The position numbers were made by a program, and so were the translations under genes. Shown piece after piece: positions 18,001-26,861 of a stretch of DNA of 42,522 nt. This DNA comes from Chloroflexota bacterium (GTDB lineage: Bacteria > Chloroflexota > Anaerolineae > B4-G1 > SLSP01). The notes under the pieces were generated by a model. The model had not been told where the DNA came from. It did not search any database and saw only the letters and a list, made by a program, of their open reading frames with translations. The DNA lies in the NCBI GenBank assembly GCA_019873725.1, contig JAIOAS010000009.1, positions 1 to 42,522 on the forward strand. Reading direction: 5' to 3'. How positions within the stretch are numbered: the first letter of the stretch is position 1; each line of letters opens with the position of its first letter.

Positions 18001-18922
18001 GTGGCTCATCGATTATGCATGGGACATTGTGACAGAGCGCGCCTGGGCCTGGCTGAAAGCGCAGGAATATCCCCTGGAGATGCTGCGGGATGATGACGAA
18101 GCGCGCCTGCTCTATATCGCCGCCTGGTTGACGCCCAAGGGGTACAAAGTCGATGCGTTGCGCGATGATCGGAACTATGCGCGTCGCTCCGTGTTACGGG
18201 AATGGCTCAAGGAAAAGGGGTATCGTCCTGAAGATCTGCTCTTCTTTGAAGACGATCCCCGGCCTATCAGTGAAAGTGCAGAGGTCAATCGCCGGGCGCA
18301 GGCGGTATGTCTGCGTCTCTGGCTGGAAGCGCGTGGGCAGGATGTCAGCAACCTGAGTGACGAAGAGGCCATTCTCAAGGCGACGGAATACAGCTTCGCC
18401 CATAACGACCCGCTGCCCACGTTGGGGAAGATGGTGCTTTACGATGGCAAGACCGGATTGCCCTTCGACCAACCGATCACTGTGGGTATCATCTACATCA
18501 TGAAGCTCGCGCACCTGGTCGAAGACAAAGTGCATACCCGCTCTACCGGTCCCTACTCGCTGGTCACCCAACAGCCGCTGGGAGGCAAGGCGCAATTCGG
18601 CGGGCAACGCTTCGGTGAAATGGAAGTGTGGGCACTGGAGGCCTACGGCGCGGCGTACACGCTGCAAGAGATGCTCACCATCAAATCGGATGACGTGCAG
18701 GGGCGGGTCAAAGCCTACGAGTCCATCGTCAAGGGCCTGCCGATTGAAGAGCCAGGCATCCCGGCTTCGTTCAAAGTGCTGGTGAAGGAACTGCAAAGCC
18801 TGGCGTTGGCGGTCGAAGCCGTCACGGATTCGGGCGAAGTCCTGCGCTTTGGACGTGATGACCGGCGCATGCAGTTGCCCAAACTAGGCATGGGCTTGTT
18901 GGGGTTGGCGCCCAGGGAATAA
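15023..18922 (+). CDS. rpoB: DNA-directed RNA polymerase subunit beta
   Basis: This is a full-length beta subunit of 1299 residues. The ATG at 15023 follows AGGAGGGG (15005-15012); the in-frame ATG at 14981 lies in a leader hairpin and is rejected. Family landmarks are present: the [11 protein letters not shown] rifampicin region, the [11 protein letters not shown] segment, [12 protein letters not shown] near the active site, and the [19 protein letters not shown]-terminal clamp region. Two oddities stand out. In the rifampicin pocket Glu414 and Thr427 occupy the positions of E. coli Asp516 and Arg529. Between FDGADEEEI and the LYDGKTG segment there is an extra domain of roughly 110-120 residues with a repeated WL-x-x-K-G-Y pattern starting at W1010, W1035, W1061 and W1100. 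The usual downstream partner rpoC is missing here; rpsL follows after 254 bp. Confidence 0.98.
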   Translation: MSVANLGVKSYARISSALPLPGLVEVQLESYQWLLTEGLLQLFDEISPIESFNGLLSLYLPGSKAKEAGFDLGYRFGEPKHSQEECLDRDLTYAVPLYVDVALVNRETSEIVQQEIFLGDLPQMTESATFIINGTERVVVSQLIRSPGVYFGVEDDGGHRLATAKLIPDRGVWMEFETRKSGYLTLRFNRKRTIPVTIFLRALAAVDDELHGTLLTVGDDAELLELFAEADNDPDHPWIANTIRQEPVWEPRMDRTVAQEALIEFYRRMRPGDPPTLENAQEYMVSQIFDPQRYNLQRVGRYKLNQRMQINVPSSILTITKEDIVALVRRMIHINNGVAGPDDMDHLGNRRVKTVGELVQAKIRVGLVRMERVVKERMSIREESPTPVNLVNIRPVVASIREFFGSSQLSQFMEQTNPLSSLTHKRTLSALGPGGLRRERAGFDVRDVHNSHYGRICPIETPEGPNIGLIGRLSTYGRVNELGFIETPYRRVVRALHHKTDQLVGEILREDVVDPATGAVVAPANTEITPALAQHIAALDLTEPVKIVPRVTNDVVYLSADREEPYVIAQANAPLDSNGRFKGKQVSVRKGDQFSFSPVDRIDFMDVAPVQIVGVSAALIPFLEHDDANRALMGSNMQRQAVPLIQPEAPYVETGIEQAAALNSGLVILSKGPGVVLSVTGDRIVVGQDDGQVVTYNLKKYARSNQSTCIDQRPNVIKGQRVEKDTILADSSSTEGGRLALGQNVLVAFMSWEGGNYEDAILLSEQLVRDDRFTSIHIEKHEIAARDTKLGPEEITREIPNVSDDALRDLDEEGIVRIGAEVGPLDILVGKITPKGEKELTPEEKLLRAIFGEKLRDVKDTSLRMPHGAHGKVVEVKVFDREEYRDLPAGVERVVRVSVAQRRKITEGDKMAGRHGNKGVISQIVPLEDMPYLADGTPVDVILNPLGVPGRMNIGQVLETHLGWASGRLGFRSISPVFDGADEEEIAAELARAWLIDYAWDIVTERAWAWLKAQEYPLEMLRDDDEARLLYIAAWLTPKGYKVDALRDDRNYARRSVLREWLKEKGYRPEDLLFFEDDPRPISESAEVNRRAQAVCLRLWLEARGQDVSNLSDEEAILKATEYSFAHNDPLPTLGKMVLYDGKTGLPFDQPITVGIIYIMKLAHLVEDKVHTRSTGPYSLVTQQPLGGKAQFGGQRFGEMEVWALEAYGAAYTLQEMLTIKSDDVQGRVKAYESIVKGLPIEEPGIPASFKVLVKELQSLALAVEAVTDSGEVLRFGRDDRRMQLPKLGMGLLGLAPRE

Positions 18923-18948
18923 GCTGCGCGCTGCCGTCGGTGAATGGG

Positions 18949-18976
18949 TTGACGTTTTTTCCCTTTGTGGTACAAT
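18949..18976 (+). promoter_or_regulatory. Promoter of the str operon (rpsL)
   Basis: TTGACG (18949-18954) and TACAAT (18971-18976) are 16 bp apart, with TGG before the -10 box, closely matching the rpoB promoter. An inverted repeat, CTGCCGTC (18931-18938) and GACGGCAG (18988-18995), flanks it. The predicted leader is about 190 nt. Confidence 0.8.
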
Positions 18977-19023
18977 TTTTATTCGCTGACGGCAGCAAGA
19001 ACTCCTGCCATCGACAAGTGAAA

Positions 19024-19101
19024 GGGGCTGAAGGCTAAGGGCAAAGCCCCAGGTACTACGGCAACAACGAGGAGGCCATCGCAGCTAAAGATGGCCTTCT
19101 T
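19024..19101 (+). promoter_or_regulatory. Structured leader of rpsL
   Basis: Two helices can form. GGGGCT (19024-19029) pairs with AGCCCC (19045-19050). A longer 12-bp helix joins 19069-19080 (core GGCCATC) with 19090-19101 (core GATGGCC), with two G-U pairs and a 9-nt loop. The second is followed by a short pyrimidine run but not a strong U-tract. It does not match a riboswitch I know; ribosomal-protein autoregulation is possible. Confidence 0.45.
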
Positions 19102-19176
19102 CACTGGAATTATGAAGGTTTTTGACATCAGAGGCCGGTCTGATCCTGGCTGATGGGTTAAGTTGAGGAGGAGAAA

Positions 19177-19629
19177 GTGCCTACAATTAATCAGTTGCTG
19201 CGCAAGGGACGCAAACCGAAGTCGCGCAAAGCGCAGGCGCCTGCGCTTCTGTATAACGTGAATACGAAGAAGGGCGGCCGACGCACGCGACCAGGGGGCG
19301 GTAACCCGCAGAAGCGTGGTGTTTGCACGGTGGTCAAGACAACCACACCCAAGAAACCGAACTCCGCATTGCGGAAAATCGCGCGTGTTCGGTTGTCCAA
19401 CCGTATCGAAGTCACGGCGTACATTCCCGGTGAAGGCCACAATTTGCAGGAGCACTCGGTGGTGTTGGTGCGCGGTGGTCGTGTGAAGGACCTCCCTGGT
19501 GTGCGTTATCACATCATCCGCGGGGCCTTGGATTCCACCGGGGTCGATGGACGCAGTCAGCAGCGTTCTAAGTATGGGACGAAGAAAAACGCGAAAGACG
19601 CTAAGGGCGCCGTCAAGAAGAGGAAGTAA
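19177..19629 (+). CDS. rpsL: 30S ribosomal protein S12
   Basis: The 150-residue S12 sits at the decoding centre. The core [13 protein letters not shown] is intact; Lys59 and Lys60 occupy the streptomycin-contact region, so no classical resistance change is seen. PGVRYH follows the RGGRVKD loop that bears the often methylthiolated Asp. Compared with E. coli S12 there is a Gly/Arg-rich insertion of about 16 residues between PAL (22-24) and PQKRGVC (44-50), longer than the similar insertion in Bacillus-type S12. The start is GTG with GAGGAGGAG just upstream. It is the first gene of the str cluster, 16 bp before rpsG. Confidence 0.97.
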   Translation: MPTINQLLRKGRKPKSRKAQAPALLYNVNTKKGGRRTRPGGGNPQKRGVCTVVKTTTPKKPNSALRKIARVRLSNRIEVTAYIPGEGHNLQEHSVVLVRGGRVKDLPGVRYHIIRGALDSTGVDGRSQQRSKYGTKKNAKDAKGAVKKRK

Positions 19630-19645
19630 GGAGACAAAGCAAACC

Positions 19646-20116
19646 ATGCCGAGACGAAGCAGTCCGCCTAGACTTGAAATCCCCCCCGACATCCGCTACA
19701 ACAGCGTGCCGTTGCAGCGGTTCATCAATCGTATGATGCGCGTCGGCAAGAAGAGTGTTGCGCAGCGTGTGATGTACAAGGCATTGGAGCGTGTGGAGGC
19801 GCGCACCAACAAGCCGGCTCTTGAGGTTTTCGATGCCGCGTTGCGCAATGTTGCGCCGGCCATTGAAATCAAACCGCGCCGGGTGGGTGGGGCTACCTAT
19901 CAGATTCCGGTCGAAGTACCGGCGCACCGTCAGCTTTCCCTGGCGATTCGTTGGATTTTGGATGCGGCGCGCAAGCGCTCCGGCCATGGCATGGTCGAGA
20001 AATTGTCGGCGGAGCTGATAGACGCGGCTAACAATGCCGGCGCCGCAGTTAAGAAGCGTGAGGACACCCTGCGTATGGCGGAGGCTAACCGCGCTTTCGC
20101 GCACTTGCGCTGGTAA
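19646..20116 (+). CDS. rpsG: 30S ribosomal protein S7
   Basis: The 156-residue S7 organises the head of the 30S subunit by binding the 3' major domain of 16S rRNA and lies near the exit site. The N-terminal MPRR start, the [12 protein letters not shown] segment and the [21 protein letters not shown] end are typical of the family. AAGGAG overlaps the rpsL stop region and places the start at 19646. In many bacteria S7 represses its own operon by binding the rpsL-rpsG junction; here that junction is only 16 bp. Confidence 0.97.
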   Translation: MPRRSSPPRLEIPPDIRYNSVPLQRFINRMMRVGKKSVAQRVMYKALERVEARTNKPALEVFDAALRNVAPAIEIKPRRVGGATYQIPVEVPAHRQLSLAIRWILDAARKRSGHGMVEKLSAELIDAANNAGAAVKKREDTLRMAEANRAFAHLRW

Positions 20117-20191
20117 GCGCCATCGAGTCTCCCCGCCGAGCGCAGCGGACCCGCATTGGCTGTCGCTGGTTGAACGACAAAGTGGTTGGCG

Positions 20192-22264
20192 ATGGCCGCA
20201 GAACATTCACTTGCACATATACGTAACATCGGCATCATTGCGCATATCGATGCCGGTAAGACGACGACCACCGAGCGGATCCTGTACTACACAGGCAAGA
20301 CGCACCGGCTAGGTAACGTCGATGAGGGCACCACCGTCACCGACTGGATGATCCAGGAACGGGAGCGCGGCATCACGATCACCTCCGCCGCCGTCACCTG
20401 TTACTGGCGCGACCATCAGATCAACATCGTGGACACGCCCGGTCACATCGACTTTACCGCCGAAGTGCAACGCAGCCTGCGGGTGCTGGATGGCGGAGTG
20501 GTGGTTTTTGACGGGACGGCGGGCGTGGAACCGCAGTCCGAAACCGTGTGGCGGCAGGCCCGCATGTTTGGTGTGCCGCTCCTGGCCTTCATTAACAAGA
20601 TGGATAAACTCGGCGCCGATTTCGCGTACGCTGTTGGAACGATGCGCGAGCGTCTGAAGGCGCACCCTCTGCCCATCCAGTGGCCGATGGGGGCCGAATC
20701 GAGTTTCCGTGGGGTGGTGGACCTCCTGGCGTGGAAGGCCATCATCTGGGCCGATGAGCTCGGAACAGTTATCCAGGAAATGGCAGTCCCCGCCGAAGTG
20801 GAGACCGAGGCGTGGCTGGCGCGCGAAGCGATGATCGAGTCCATCGTCGAGACGGATGAGCGCTTGACAGAGCGCTATCTGGAAGGCGAAGAGATTGCCG
20901 CAGCAGACTTGCGCGCTGCCCTGCGGAAGGCGACCTTGCGGGGTGAGTTACAGCCCGTGCTGTGTGGCTCTTCCCTGCGCAACAAAGGCGTGCAATTGTT
21001 GCTTGATGCGATTGTGGACTTCTTGCCCTCACCGGAGGATATTCCGCCGGTCCGCGGTAAGAATCCCAAGAAAGACACCATCGAAGAGCGTCCGGCGGAC
21101 CCTGAAGCGCCGTTGGCAGCTCTGGTCTTTAAAATTGCGACTGACCCTTACGTGGGGCGTCTGGCTTACTTCCGGGTGTATTCCGGGAAGATAAGCCGGG
21201 GGAATGTTTACCTGAACCCCACCAAGGGGGTACGCGAACGAGTTCCGAAGCTGTTGCGCATGTTTGCCGACCGCCGGGAAGAAGTCGATGAGTTGAGCGC
21301 GGGCGACATCGGCGCGACACTTGGCCTGAAAAGCACGTTCACCGGCGATACGTTGGCCGCCATGCATGCGCCGATCATCCTGGAAACCATCCGTTTCCCT
21401 GAGCCGGTCATCTCGGTGGCGGTTGAGCCGCGCACGGTTGCCGATCAGGATCGGCTGAACGAAGCGTTGCAGCGACTCGCCGAAGAAGACCCCACCTTCC
21501 GGGTGCGCCTGGATGAAGGAACAGGGCAGACCGTCATCTCGGGGATGGGGGAACTGCACCTGGATATCCTGGTGGATCGGATGCTGCGCGAGTTCAACGT
21601 GCAGGCTAACGTGGGCAAGCTCCGGGTCTCGTATCGAGAAACGGTCACCCGTACCAGCCAGGCCGATGTGGTTTTCGACCGGATGCTGGCTGGAAAACCG
21701 CAGTACGCGCGGGTTGTTTTGGAAGTAGCTCCCGCCGACACAGGCGGAGAATCGCGATTTGAGAACATGCTGCGTCCGCAGGACCTGCCGCCCACATTTG
21801 TTGAGGCGGTCAGAGCTGGGGCGCTAGAGTCGTTGGACAGCGGTTTCCTGGCAGGGTACCCGGTGGTGGGCGTGATCGTCCGGCTGATCGGGGCGGAAAT
21901 GCGGCCGGAGTTTTCGACCGAGATCGCCTTCAAAGCCGCAGCGGCGCAGGCGTTTCGCCAGGCCGTCGAAGCGGCGGCCCCGGTGCTGTTGGAGCCGGTG
22001 ATGGATGTCGAAGTGGTCCTGCCAGAGGAGTTCGTTGGCGAGGTGTTAGGCGATTTGAACGCGCGTGACGCCAGTGTCCAAATGATGGAAGCCCGTCCTG
22101 GCGGCGGACAGGCCATCCGGGCCTACTGCCCTTTAGCAAAAATGTTTGGGTATGCAACCGACCTGCGGAGTATGACGCAAGGACGGGGAACATTCACAAT
22201 GGAGTTCCATCACTATGCACCGGTGGACTCCCGGCAAATGGATGCCATTTTATATGGCGCGTAG
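20192..22264 (+). CDS. fusA: Elongation factor G, divergent in domain IV
   Basis: The 690-residue GTPase has intact nucleotide motifs: AHIDAGKTT (P-loop), RGITITSAA (switch I), DTPGHIDF (switch II) and NKMDK. It drives tRNA-mRNA translocation and, with RRF, ribosome recycling. Domain IV is unusual. The loop that normally reads GGRGQYGH is AGKPQYARV (500-508), and the tip segment that normally has YHDVDS reads MRPEFS (570-575), so Arg571 takes the place of the conserved histidine (E. coli His583). In domain V the usual NSRRGRI reads NARDASV. Its place between rpsG and tuf argues for the main EF-G, but the changes resemble those of fast-evolving paralogues. I use ATG 20192; TTG 20186 is possible. 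The ribosome-binding site is weak. Confidence 0.92.
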   Translation: MAAEHSLAHIRNIGIIAHIDAGKTTTTERILYYTGKTHRLGNVDEGTTVTDWMIQERERGITITSAAVTCYWRDHQINIVDTPGHIDFTAEVQRSLRVLDGGVVVFDGTAGVEPQSETVWRQARMFGVPLLAFINKMDKLGADFAYAVGTMRERLKAHPLPIQWPMGAESSFRGVVDLLAWKAIIWADELGTVIQEMAVPAEVETEAWLAREAMIESIVETDERLTERYLEGEEIAAADLRAALRKATLRGELQPVLCGSSLRNKGVQLLLDAIVDFLPSPEDIPPVRGKNPKKDTIEERPADPEAPLAALVFKIATDPYVGRLAYFRVYSGKISRGNVYLNPTKGVRERVPKLLRMFADRREEVDELSAGDIGATLGLKSTFTGDTLAAMHAPIILETIRFPEPVISVAVEPRTVADQDRLNEALQRLAEEDPTFRVRLDEGTGQTVISGMGELHLDILVDRMLREFNVQANVGKLRVSYRETVTRTSQADVVFDRMLAGKPQYARVVLEVAPADTGGESRFENMLRPQDLPPTFVEAVRAGALESLDSGFLAGYPVVGVIVRLIGAEMRPEFSTEIAFKAAAAQAFRQAVEAAAPVLLEPVMDVEVVLPEEFVGEVLGDLNARDASVQMMEARPGGGQAIRAYCPLAKMFGYATDLRSMTQGRGTFTMEFHHYAPVDSRQMDAILYGA

Positions 22265-22294
22265 GACCAGTTGTATAGCAGGGTTAACTGTAAG

Positions 22295-22356
22295 CAGTGG
22301 ACGCTGACATCAGTGGACACTGTCACCAGTGTCGCTATCGTGGTTGGTTCATCATT
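22295..22356 (+). promoter_or_regulatory. tuf leader with repeated motif, hairpin and shared 13-nt element
   Basis: CAGTGGACGCTGAC (from 22295) and CAGTGGACACTGTC (from 22311) are imperfect direct repeats. The second joins a perfect 7-bp hairpin, GACACTG (22316-22322), loop TCAC, CAGTGTC (22327-22333). TTGGTTCATCATT at 22344-22356 is identical to 14898-14910 in the rpoB leader. No clear promoter or U-tract is seen, so tuf may be read from upstream or through a processed transcript. Confidence 0.5.
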
Positions 22357-22403
22357 CGAGTATACATAAGATCAATTAGCAAAGAAATAAGGAGAGGCAA
22401 GCA

Positions 22404-23624
22404 ATGGCTAAAGAGAAATTTGAGCGCACAAAGCCACATGTGAACGTTGGGACGATTGGTCACATCGACCATGGGAAGACCACGCTGACCGCGGCGATCA
22501 CCCGCACCTTGTCGACCAAGGGCTGGGCGACGTTCAAGGGGTATGATGAGGTTGCCAAGGCGGATGCCAAAATGTTCCGCCGTGATGCGACCAAAATCTT
22601 GACCGTCGCTATCTCCCACGTGGAATACGAAACCGAAAAACGCCACTATGCGCACGTGGACTGCCCTGGTCACCGCGACTACATCAAAAACATGATCACG
22701 GGTGCCGCGCAGATGGATGGCGCTATCCTCGTGGTGTCCGCGGTGGATGGCCCGATGCCTCAGACGCGCGAGCACATCCTCCTGGCGCGCCAGGTTGAGG
22801 TTCCCGCCATCGTGGTCTACATGAACAAGGTTGACCTGATGGACGACCCCGAACTGTTGGAGCTGGTTGACCTGGAGATCCGCGAAGTGCTGAGCGGGTA
22901 CGGATTCCCCGGCGACGAAACCCCCATCGTGCGCGGGTCCGCGTTGGCGGCCTTGAACTGCAAGAGCGATGACCCCAATGATCCGGCCTACGCGTCGATC
23001 TGGGAGCTGATGCGCGTCGTTGACGAATACATTCCTACGCCGCAGCGTGACGAGGACAAGCCGTTCCTGATGTCCATCGAGGACGTCTTCTCCATCAAGG
23101 GCCGCGGTACCGTCGTTACCGGGCGTGTGGAGCGCGGGACGATGCGCCCCAACACCGAGGTCGAGCTGGTGGGTGGCATGTATGAGAAGCCCCGCAAGAC
23201 CGTGGTGACGTCGATGGAAATGTTCCACAAGACGTTGGATGTGGTGCGGGCAGGCGACAATGCCGGCTTGTTGTTGCGCGGCGTCGACAAGGATGAGGTG
23301 GGCCGTGGCGTCGTCGTGGCTGCGCCGGGCACCATCCACGCCCGCAGCAAGTTCGAGGCCGAGGTCTACATCTTGCGCCGCGATGAAGGTGGGCGCCACA
23401 AGCCCTTCTTCTCCGGCTACAAGCCGCAGTTCTTCATCAGCACGATGGATATCACCGGCACCGTGCATCTGCCGGAGGGCGTCGAGATGGTGATGCCTGG
23501 CGACCGCACCAACATGACGGTGGAACTGATTTCGCCGGTGGCGATTGAGTCTGGTCAACGCTTCGCCATTCGTGAAGGTGGCCTGACCGTTGGTGCCGGT
23601 ATCATCACCAAGATTCTGGGCTAA
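22404..23624 (+). CDS. tuf: Elongation factor Tu with an atypical switch I
   Basis: EF-Tu carries aminoacyl-tRNA to the ribosome. This 406-residue protein has an intact P-loop (GHIDHGKT, 19-26), His90 in the switch II loop and NKVD (141-144), and all three domains. Switch I is abnormal: where nearly all EF-Tu have EEKARGITI, it reads [11 protein letters not shown] (59-69), keeping only the metal-binding Thr (Thr67), and the region is five residues longer than in E. coli. Switch II reads PGHRD instead of PGHAD, the form seen in archaeal and eukaryotic EF-1A. In domain 3, FFISTMD replaces the usual FYxRTTD-type segment and [10 protein letters not shown] replaces REGGRTVGAG. AGGAGAGG precedes the ATG. 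The start of a typical S10 operon follows 26 bp later. Confidence 0.95.
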   Translation: MAKEKFERTKPHVNVGTIGHIDHGKTTLTAAITRTLSTKGWATFKGYDEVAKADAKMFRRDATKILTVAISHVEYETEKRHYAHVDCPGHRDYIKNMITGAAQMDGAILVVSAVDGPMPQTREHILLARQVEVPAIVVYMNKVDLMDDPELLELVDLEIREVLSGYGFPGDETPIVRGSALAALNCKSDDPNDPAYASIWELMRVVDEYIPTPQRDEDKPFLMSIEDVFSIKGRGTVVTGRVERGTMRPNTEVELVGGMYEKPRKTVVTSMEMFHKTLDVVRAGDNAGLLLRGVDKDEVGRGVVVAAPGTIHARSKFEAEVYILRRDEGGRHKPFFSGYKPQFFISTMDITGTVHLPEGVEMVMPGDRTNMTVELISPVAIESGQRFAIREGGLTVGAGIITKILG

Positions 23625-23650
23625 TCCAATCCTGCACTACAAGGTGGTTT

Positions 23651-23959
23651 ATGGCTAAACAACGTATTCGTATTCGGTTGAAGGGATATGATCATCGTAT
23701 CCTGGATGAGTCCGCGCGGCGTATTGTCGAAGCGGCTGAACGGACGGGGGCGCGGGTCGTCGGCCCGGTGCCGCTGCCGACCAAGATTGAGCGATTTGCG
23801 GTACGCCGTTCGACGTTCATCGACAAGGATAGTCACGAGCACTTCGAGATTCGCACTCACAAGCGATTGATCGATATCCAGGAACCGGATTCGAAGACTA
23901 TCGATACGCTGATGCGGTTGAATATGCCGGCCGGCGTCGATATCGAGATCAAACTTTAA
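23651..23959 (+). CDS. rpsJ: 30S ribosomal protein S10
   Basis: S10 (102 residues) is a 30S head protein and, as NusE, a partner of NusG and NusB in transcription elongation and antitermination. The sequence [20 protein letters not shown] and the ending [14 protein letters not shown] are characteristic. AAGGTGG lies just before the ATG. It starts 26 bp after tuf, so the str and S10 gene sets are directly joined. A stable hairpin in the gap to rplC may separate their mRNAs. Confidence 0.97.
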   Translation: MAKQRIRIRLKGYDHRILDESARRIVEAAERTGARVVGPVPLPTKIERFAVRRSTFIDKDSHEHFEIRTHKRLIDIQEPDSKTIDTLMRLNMPAGVDIEIKL

Positions 23960-23983
23960 GCGTTGAGTTGCGCTGCTACAGCT

Positions 23984-24027
23984 GCCCCCTGGTCGTTTCC
24001 CAACTACAGGGTTAAGGACCAGGGGGC
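23984..24027 (+). promoter_or_regulatory. Perfect 11-bp hairpin between rpsJ and rplC
   Basis: GCCCCCTGGTC (23984-23994) pairs perfectly with GACCAGGGGGC (24017-24027) around a 22-nt loop. No U-tract follows, so it is unlikely to be an intrinsic terminator. Candidates are an RNA-processing site or a ribosomal-protein binding site controlling rplC and genes below. Confidence 0.55.
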
Positions 24028-24089
24028 TAGTGTGGCGGTAGCATGGGATGATGCGGCAACCTAGGGCTGGCAGTCCCAAGGAGGATAGG

Positions 24090-24752
24090 GTGAAAGGGAT
24101 TCTAGGTACTAAAGTGGGGATGACCCAGGTTATTCAAGAGGACGGCCTCGTGGTGCCGGTGACAGTGGTAGAAGCCGGGCCGTGTTTTGTCACGGGTGTG
24201 CGCACCCCCGAGCGCGATGGGTACCGCGCGGTGCAGTTGGGGTTTGGCCCGACCAAGTCCCAGCGCCTGACCAAAGGTCAGCGGGGCCATTTACAGCAGG
24301 CTGGCGTGCCCGACCTGCGCTATTTGCGCGAGTTGCGTACCCGCGAGGATGAGCAGTACGAGCTGGGGCAAAAGGTGCTGGTGGATATTTTCGCGCCGGG
24401 CGAGTGCGTCGATGTCGAAGCGAACTCCAAAGGGCGCGGATTTGCAGGGGTGGTCAAACGCCATAACTTTGCCGGTGGTCCACGCACTCACGGTCAATCG
24501 GATCGGGAGCGCGCGCCGGGGTCCATCGGTGCATGTGCTACGCCCGGTAAAGTGTGGAAAGGCAAGAAAATGCCCGGTCGGATGGGCGGCAAGAAAGTAA
24601 CGGTTTCCAATCTCGAAGTTGTGCTGGTTGATCCAGAGCGCAACCTGATTGCTTTGCGGGGCAGCGTCCCTGGGCCAAACGGTGGTTTGGTTGTGATCAA
24701 GACCGCCCGTAAGCAAAAGACTGACAAGTCAGTCGCTAAGGGAGGTAAGTAG
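24090..24752 (+). CDS. rplC: 50S ribosomal protein L3
   Basis: L3 (220 residues) binds 23S rRNA near the peptidyl-transferase centre and helps start 50S assembly. Its N-terminus MKGILGTKVGMTQ and the long loop GGPRTHGQSDRERAPGSIGA are typical; the loop usually reads SDRHRAPGS, so a His is Glu here. The GTG at 24090 is chosen because AGGAGG lies five bases upstream; the longer frame from 24048 runs through the leader. Two bases separate its stop from rplD. Confidence 0.96.
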   Translation: MKGILGTKVGMTQVIQEDGLVVPVTVVEAGPCFVTGVRTPERDGYRAVQLGFGPTKSQRLTKGQRGHLQQAGVPDLRYLRELRTREDEQYELGQKVLVDIFAPGECVDVEANSKGRGFAGVVKRHNFAGGPRTHGQSDRERAPGSIGACATPGKVWKGKKMPGRMGGKKVTVSNLEVVLVDPERNLIALRGSVPGPNGGLVVIKTARKQKTDKSVAKGGK

Positions 24753-24754
24753 CA

Positions 24755-25387
24755 ATGCTTATTCCAGTCATGAATATGCAGGGCGAGAAAGTCGACGAGA
24801 TTGAACTGCGCCCGGATATTTTTGAGGCGGCGGTGAACGTCCCGTTGATGCATCAAGCACTGGTGCGCCAGGCCGCGAATGCTCGCCTCGGCACGCACAA
24901 AACGAAGACTCGCGGTGAAAATAACCGCTCGAAAACCAAGTGGTATCGCCAAAAGGGTACCGGGCGTGCCCGCCATGGCAGTCGCAATGCCCCCATCTTC
25001 GTGGGGGGTGGGATTGCTCACGGCCCTGTGCCGCGCAGCTATGAGAAGAAGATGCCGGTGAAGATGCGGCGCGCGGCGTTGCGCTCGGCGCTTTCGGTCA
25101 AAGCCGCAGCGCAGCAGATCGTCGTGGTTGACCAGTTGGCGATGGATGCGCCCAAGACCAAAGAGATGGTGCGGGTATTGCGCAACCTGTCGGTAGTGGA
25201 TGGCAAGTCCCTGATCCTGCTTCCGGAGCGCAATGCACCGGTTGAACTTTCTATCCGCAACCTGCCCACAGCCAAAGCGCTGCGTGCGCATTATCTGAAC
25301 ATCAAAGACTTGATGAGCGCCGACTATCTCGTCATGCCATTGGGGGCGCTTGAGGTGGTCGAGTCCATTCTGGGACTGGCCTCCTAG
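24755..25387 (+). CDS. rplD: 50S ribosomal protein L4
   Basis: L4 (210 residues) contributes a long loop to the peptide exit tunnel. That loop is present, with the [12 protein letters not shown] sequence about residues 68-79, where macrolide-resistance changes are found in other bacteria; none is visible. In E. coli L4 also represses the S10 operon, but the E. coli-type leader is absent here because rpsJ follows tuf closely. AAGGGAGG precedes the start at 24755. Confidence 0.96.
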   Translation: MLIPVMNMQGEKVDEIELRPDIFEAAVNVPLMHQALVRQAANARLGTHKTKTRGENNRSKTKWYRQKGTGRARHGSRNAPIFVGGGIAHGPVPRSYEKKMPVKMRRAALRSALSVKAAAQQIVVVDQLAMDAPKTKEMVRVLRNLSVVDGKSLILLPERNAPVELSIRNLPTAKALRAHYLNIKDLMSADYLVMPLGALEVVESILGLAS

Positions 25388-25409
25388 ACACGGCGAGAGG
25401 AGTAGAGTC

Positions 25410-25697
25410 ATGGATATTTATGAAGTCATTGTCCGCCCGCTCGAAACGGAAAAGGCTTATAGCCAACGTGAGTTGGGGCAGTACGTTTTTATGGTCAATC
25501 GCAAAGCGAACAAAGCACAGATTTCACGTGCCGTTGAGGAAATCTACAGTGTTAACGTGCAGTCTGTGAATGTGATGAACATGCCGGCCAAAATCAACCA
25601 CATCCGTGGACGCCACCCGGTTACCCGTCGTTCTCCGTGGAAAAAAGCCGTGGTGACTTTGGCGCCGGGTGAATCGATCGAGGCTCTGGAGGCTTAG
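25410..25697 (+). CDS. rplW: 50S ribosomal protein L23
   Basis: L23 (95 residues) sits at the exit of the peptide tunnel and is the docking point for trigger factor and [22 protein letters not shown] is the standard N-terminus, and the central [19 protein letters not shown] matches the family. AGAGGAG upstream supports the ATG at 25410. Its stop is one base before the rplB start, so the two are likely co-translated. Confidence 0.95.
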   Translation: MDIYEVIVRPLETEKAYSQRELGQYVFMVNRKANKAQISRAVEEIYSVNVQSVNVMNMPAKINHIRGRHPVTRRSPWKKAVVTLAPGESIEALEA

Positions 25698-25698
25698 G

Positions 25699-26538
25699 AT
25701 GGCAATCAAAAATTACAAGCCCACTTCTCCCAGCCGCCGCTGGATGACCGGACACACGTTTGAAGAGATCACCCGGACGGAGCCGGAAAAGAGCCTGGTG
25801 TGCCCTCTGCGCAAGAAGGCCGGTCGCAACGCCTACGGGCGGGTCACGGTGCGCCATCGCGGTGGCGGTCACGCACGCCAGTATCGCCTGATCGATTTCC
25901 GGCGTGACAAGTTCGACATTCCGGCGCGGGTGGATTCGATCGAATATGATCCCAACCGCTCGGCGCGCATCGCCTTGCTGGTCTACGCCGATGGCGAAAA
26001 GCGCTACATCCTGGCGCCCTTGGGCCTGCGGGTAGGGAACACGGTGGTCAGCTCGCGGAAGAGCGCCGAAGTCTACGTGGGGAATGCTATGCCCCTGGAG
26101 CGGATTCCGCTGGGGACGACCGTCCATAACGTTGAGCTTTACCCCGGTCGTGGCGGCCAAATGGTGCGCGCAGCAGGCGCGTCGGCTCAGGTTTTGGCTA
26201 AAGAAGGGGATTATGTGACCTTGCGCTTGCCCAGTGCGGAAATGCGCCGGGTGCACAAAACCTGTATGGCGACGGTAGGACAGGTCGGGAACCTGGATCA
26301 CGCTAACGTCAAATTGGGCAAGGCTGGCCGCAAACGCTGGTCAGGATGGCGGCCTGCCGTGCGCGGTTCGGCGATGTCGCCGCGTGACCATCCGCATGGC
26401 GGTGGTGAAGGGCGTACCCCAATCGGTATGTCCGGCCCGAAGTCTCCGTGGGGCTGGCGGACATTGGGCCGCAAGACCCGCCGGAACAAATCCACTGACA
26501 AGTATATCGTTCGTCGGCGCAATGCCGGCCGCCGGTAA
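25699..26538 (+). CDS. rplB: 50S ribosomal protein L2
   Basis: L2 (279 residues) is needed for subunit joining and peptidyl-transferase activity. The C-terminal [15 protein letters not shown] segment carries the conserved His of the family, and the N-terminal [16 protein letters not shown] is typical. GGAGG before the start lies inside the end of rplW. Length is close to the usual 275. Confidence 0.97.
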   Translation: MAIKNYKPTSPSRRWMTGHTFEEITRTEPEKSLVCPLRKKAGRNAYGRVTVRHRGGGHARQYRLIDFRRDKFDIPARVDSIEYDPNRSARIALLVYADGEKRYILAPLGLRVGNTVVSSRKSAEVYVGNAMPLERIPLGTTVHNVELYPGRGGQMVRAAGASAQVLAKEGDYVTLRLPSAEMRRVHKTCMATVGQVGNLDHANVKLGKAGRKRWSGWRPAVRGSAMSPRDHPHGGGEGRTPIGMSGPKSPWGWRTLGRKTRRNKSTDKYIVRRRNAGRR

Positions 26539-26554
26539 GTAAGGGAGGTATAGA

Positions 26555-26842
26555 ATGTCGCGTTCTTTGAAAAAAGGACCTTACGTCAACCCGAAGCTGC
26601 TCAAGAAAGTCGAAGAGATGAATCGCAGCGGGCAGAAGCGTGTGCTGCGCACGTGGTCGCGTGCCTCCGTCATCTTCCCGCAGATGGTGGGACACACCAT
26701 CGCGGTCCACGATGGCCGGCGACATGTGCCGATCTACGTGACGGAGAACATGGTGGGCCATCGCCTGGGGGAGTTTGCCCCCACGCGGACGTTCCGCGGC
26801 CATATCGTCAAAGAGAAAAAGGGCCGGGTTGCTACACGGTAA
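26555..26842 (+). CDS. rpsS: 30S ribosomal protein S19
   Basis: S19 (95 residues) lies in the 30S head next to S13 and contacts the 50S bridge. [18 protein letters not shown] and the [17 protein letters not shown] block are diagnostic. GGGAGG precedes the ATG. It is in the usual place between rplB and rplV. Confidence 0.97.
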   Translation: MSRSLKKGPYVNPKLLKKVEEMNRSGQKRVLRTWSRASVIFPQMVGHTIAVHDGRRHVPIYVTENMVGHRLGEFAPTRTFRGHIVKEKKGRVATR

Positions 26843-26861
26843 GGGGAATGAGGTAAAGATA

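Noticed and set aside
19024-19101. Riboswitch upstream of rpsL, considered because of a GCAAAGCC string like that in c-di-GMP-I aptamers
   Set aside because: The second conserved half and the overall helix order of that aptamer are absent, and a ribosomal-protein operon is an unlikely target.
22335-23558. 407-codon open frame on the minus strand
   Set aside because: Antisense to tuf; a mirror effect of strong codon bias, with His/Asp/Arg-rich nonsense composition.
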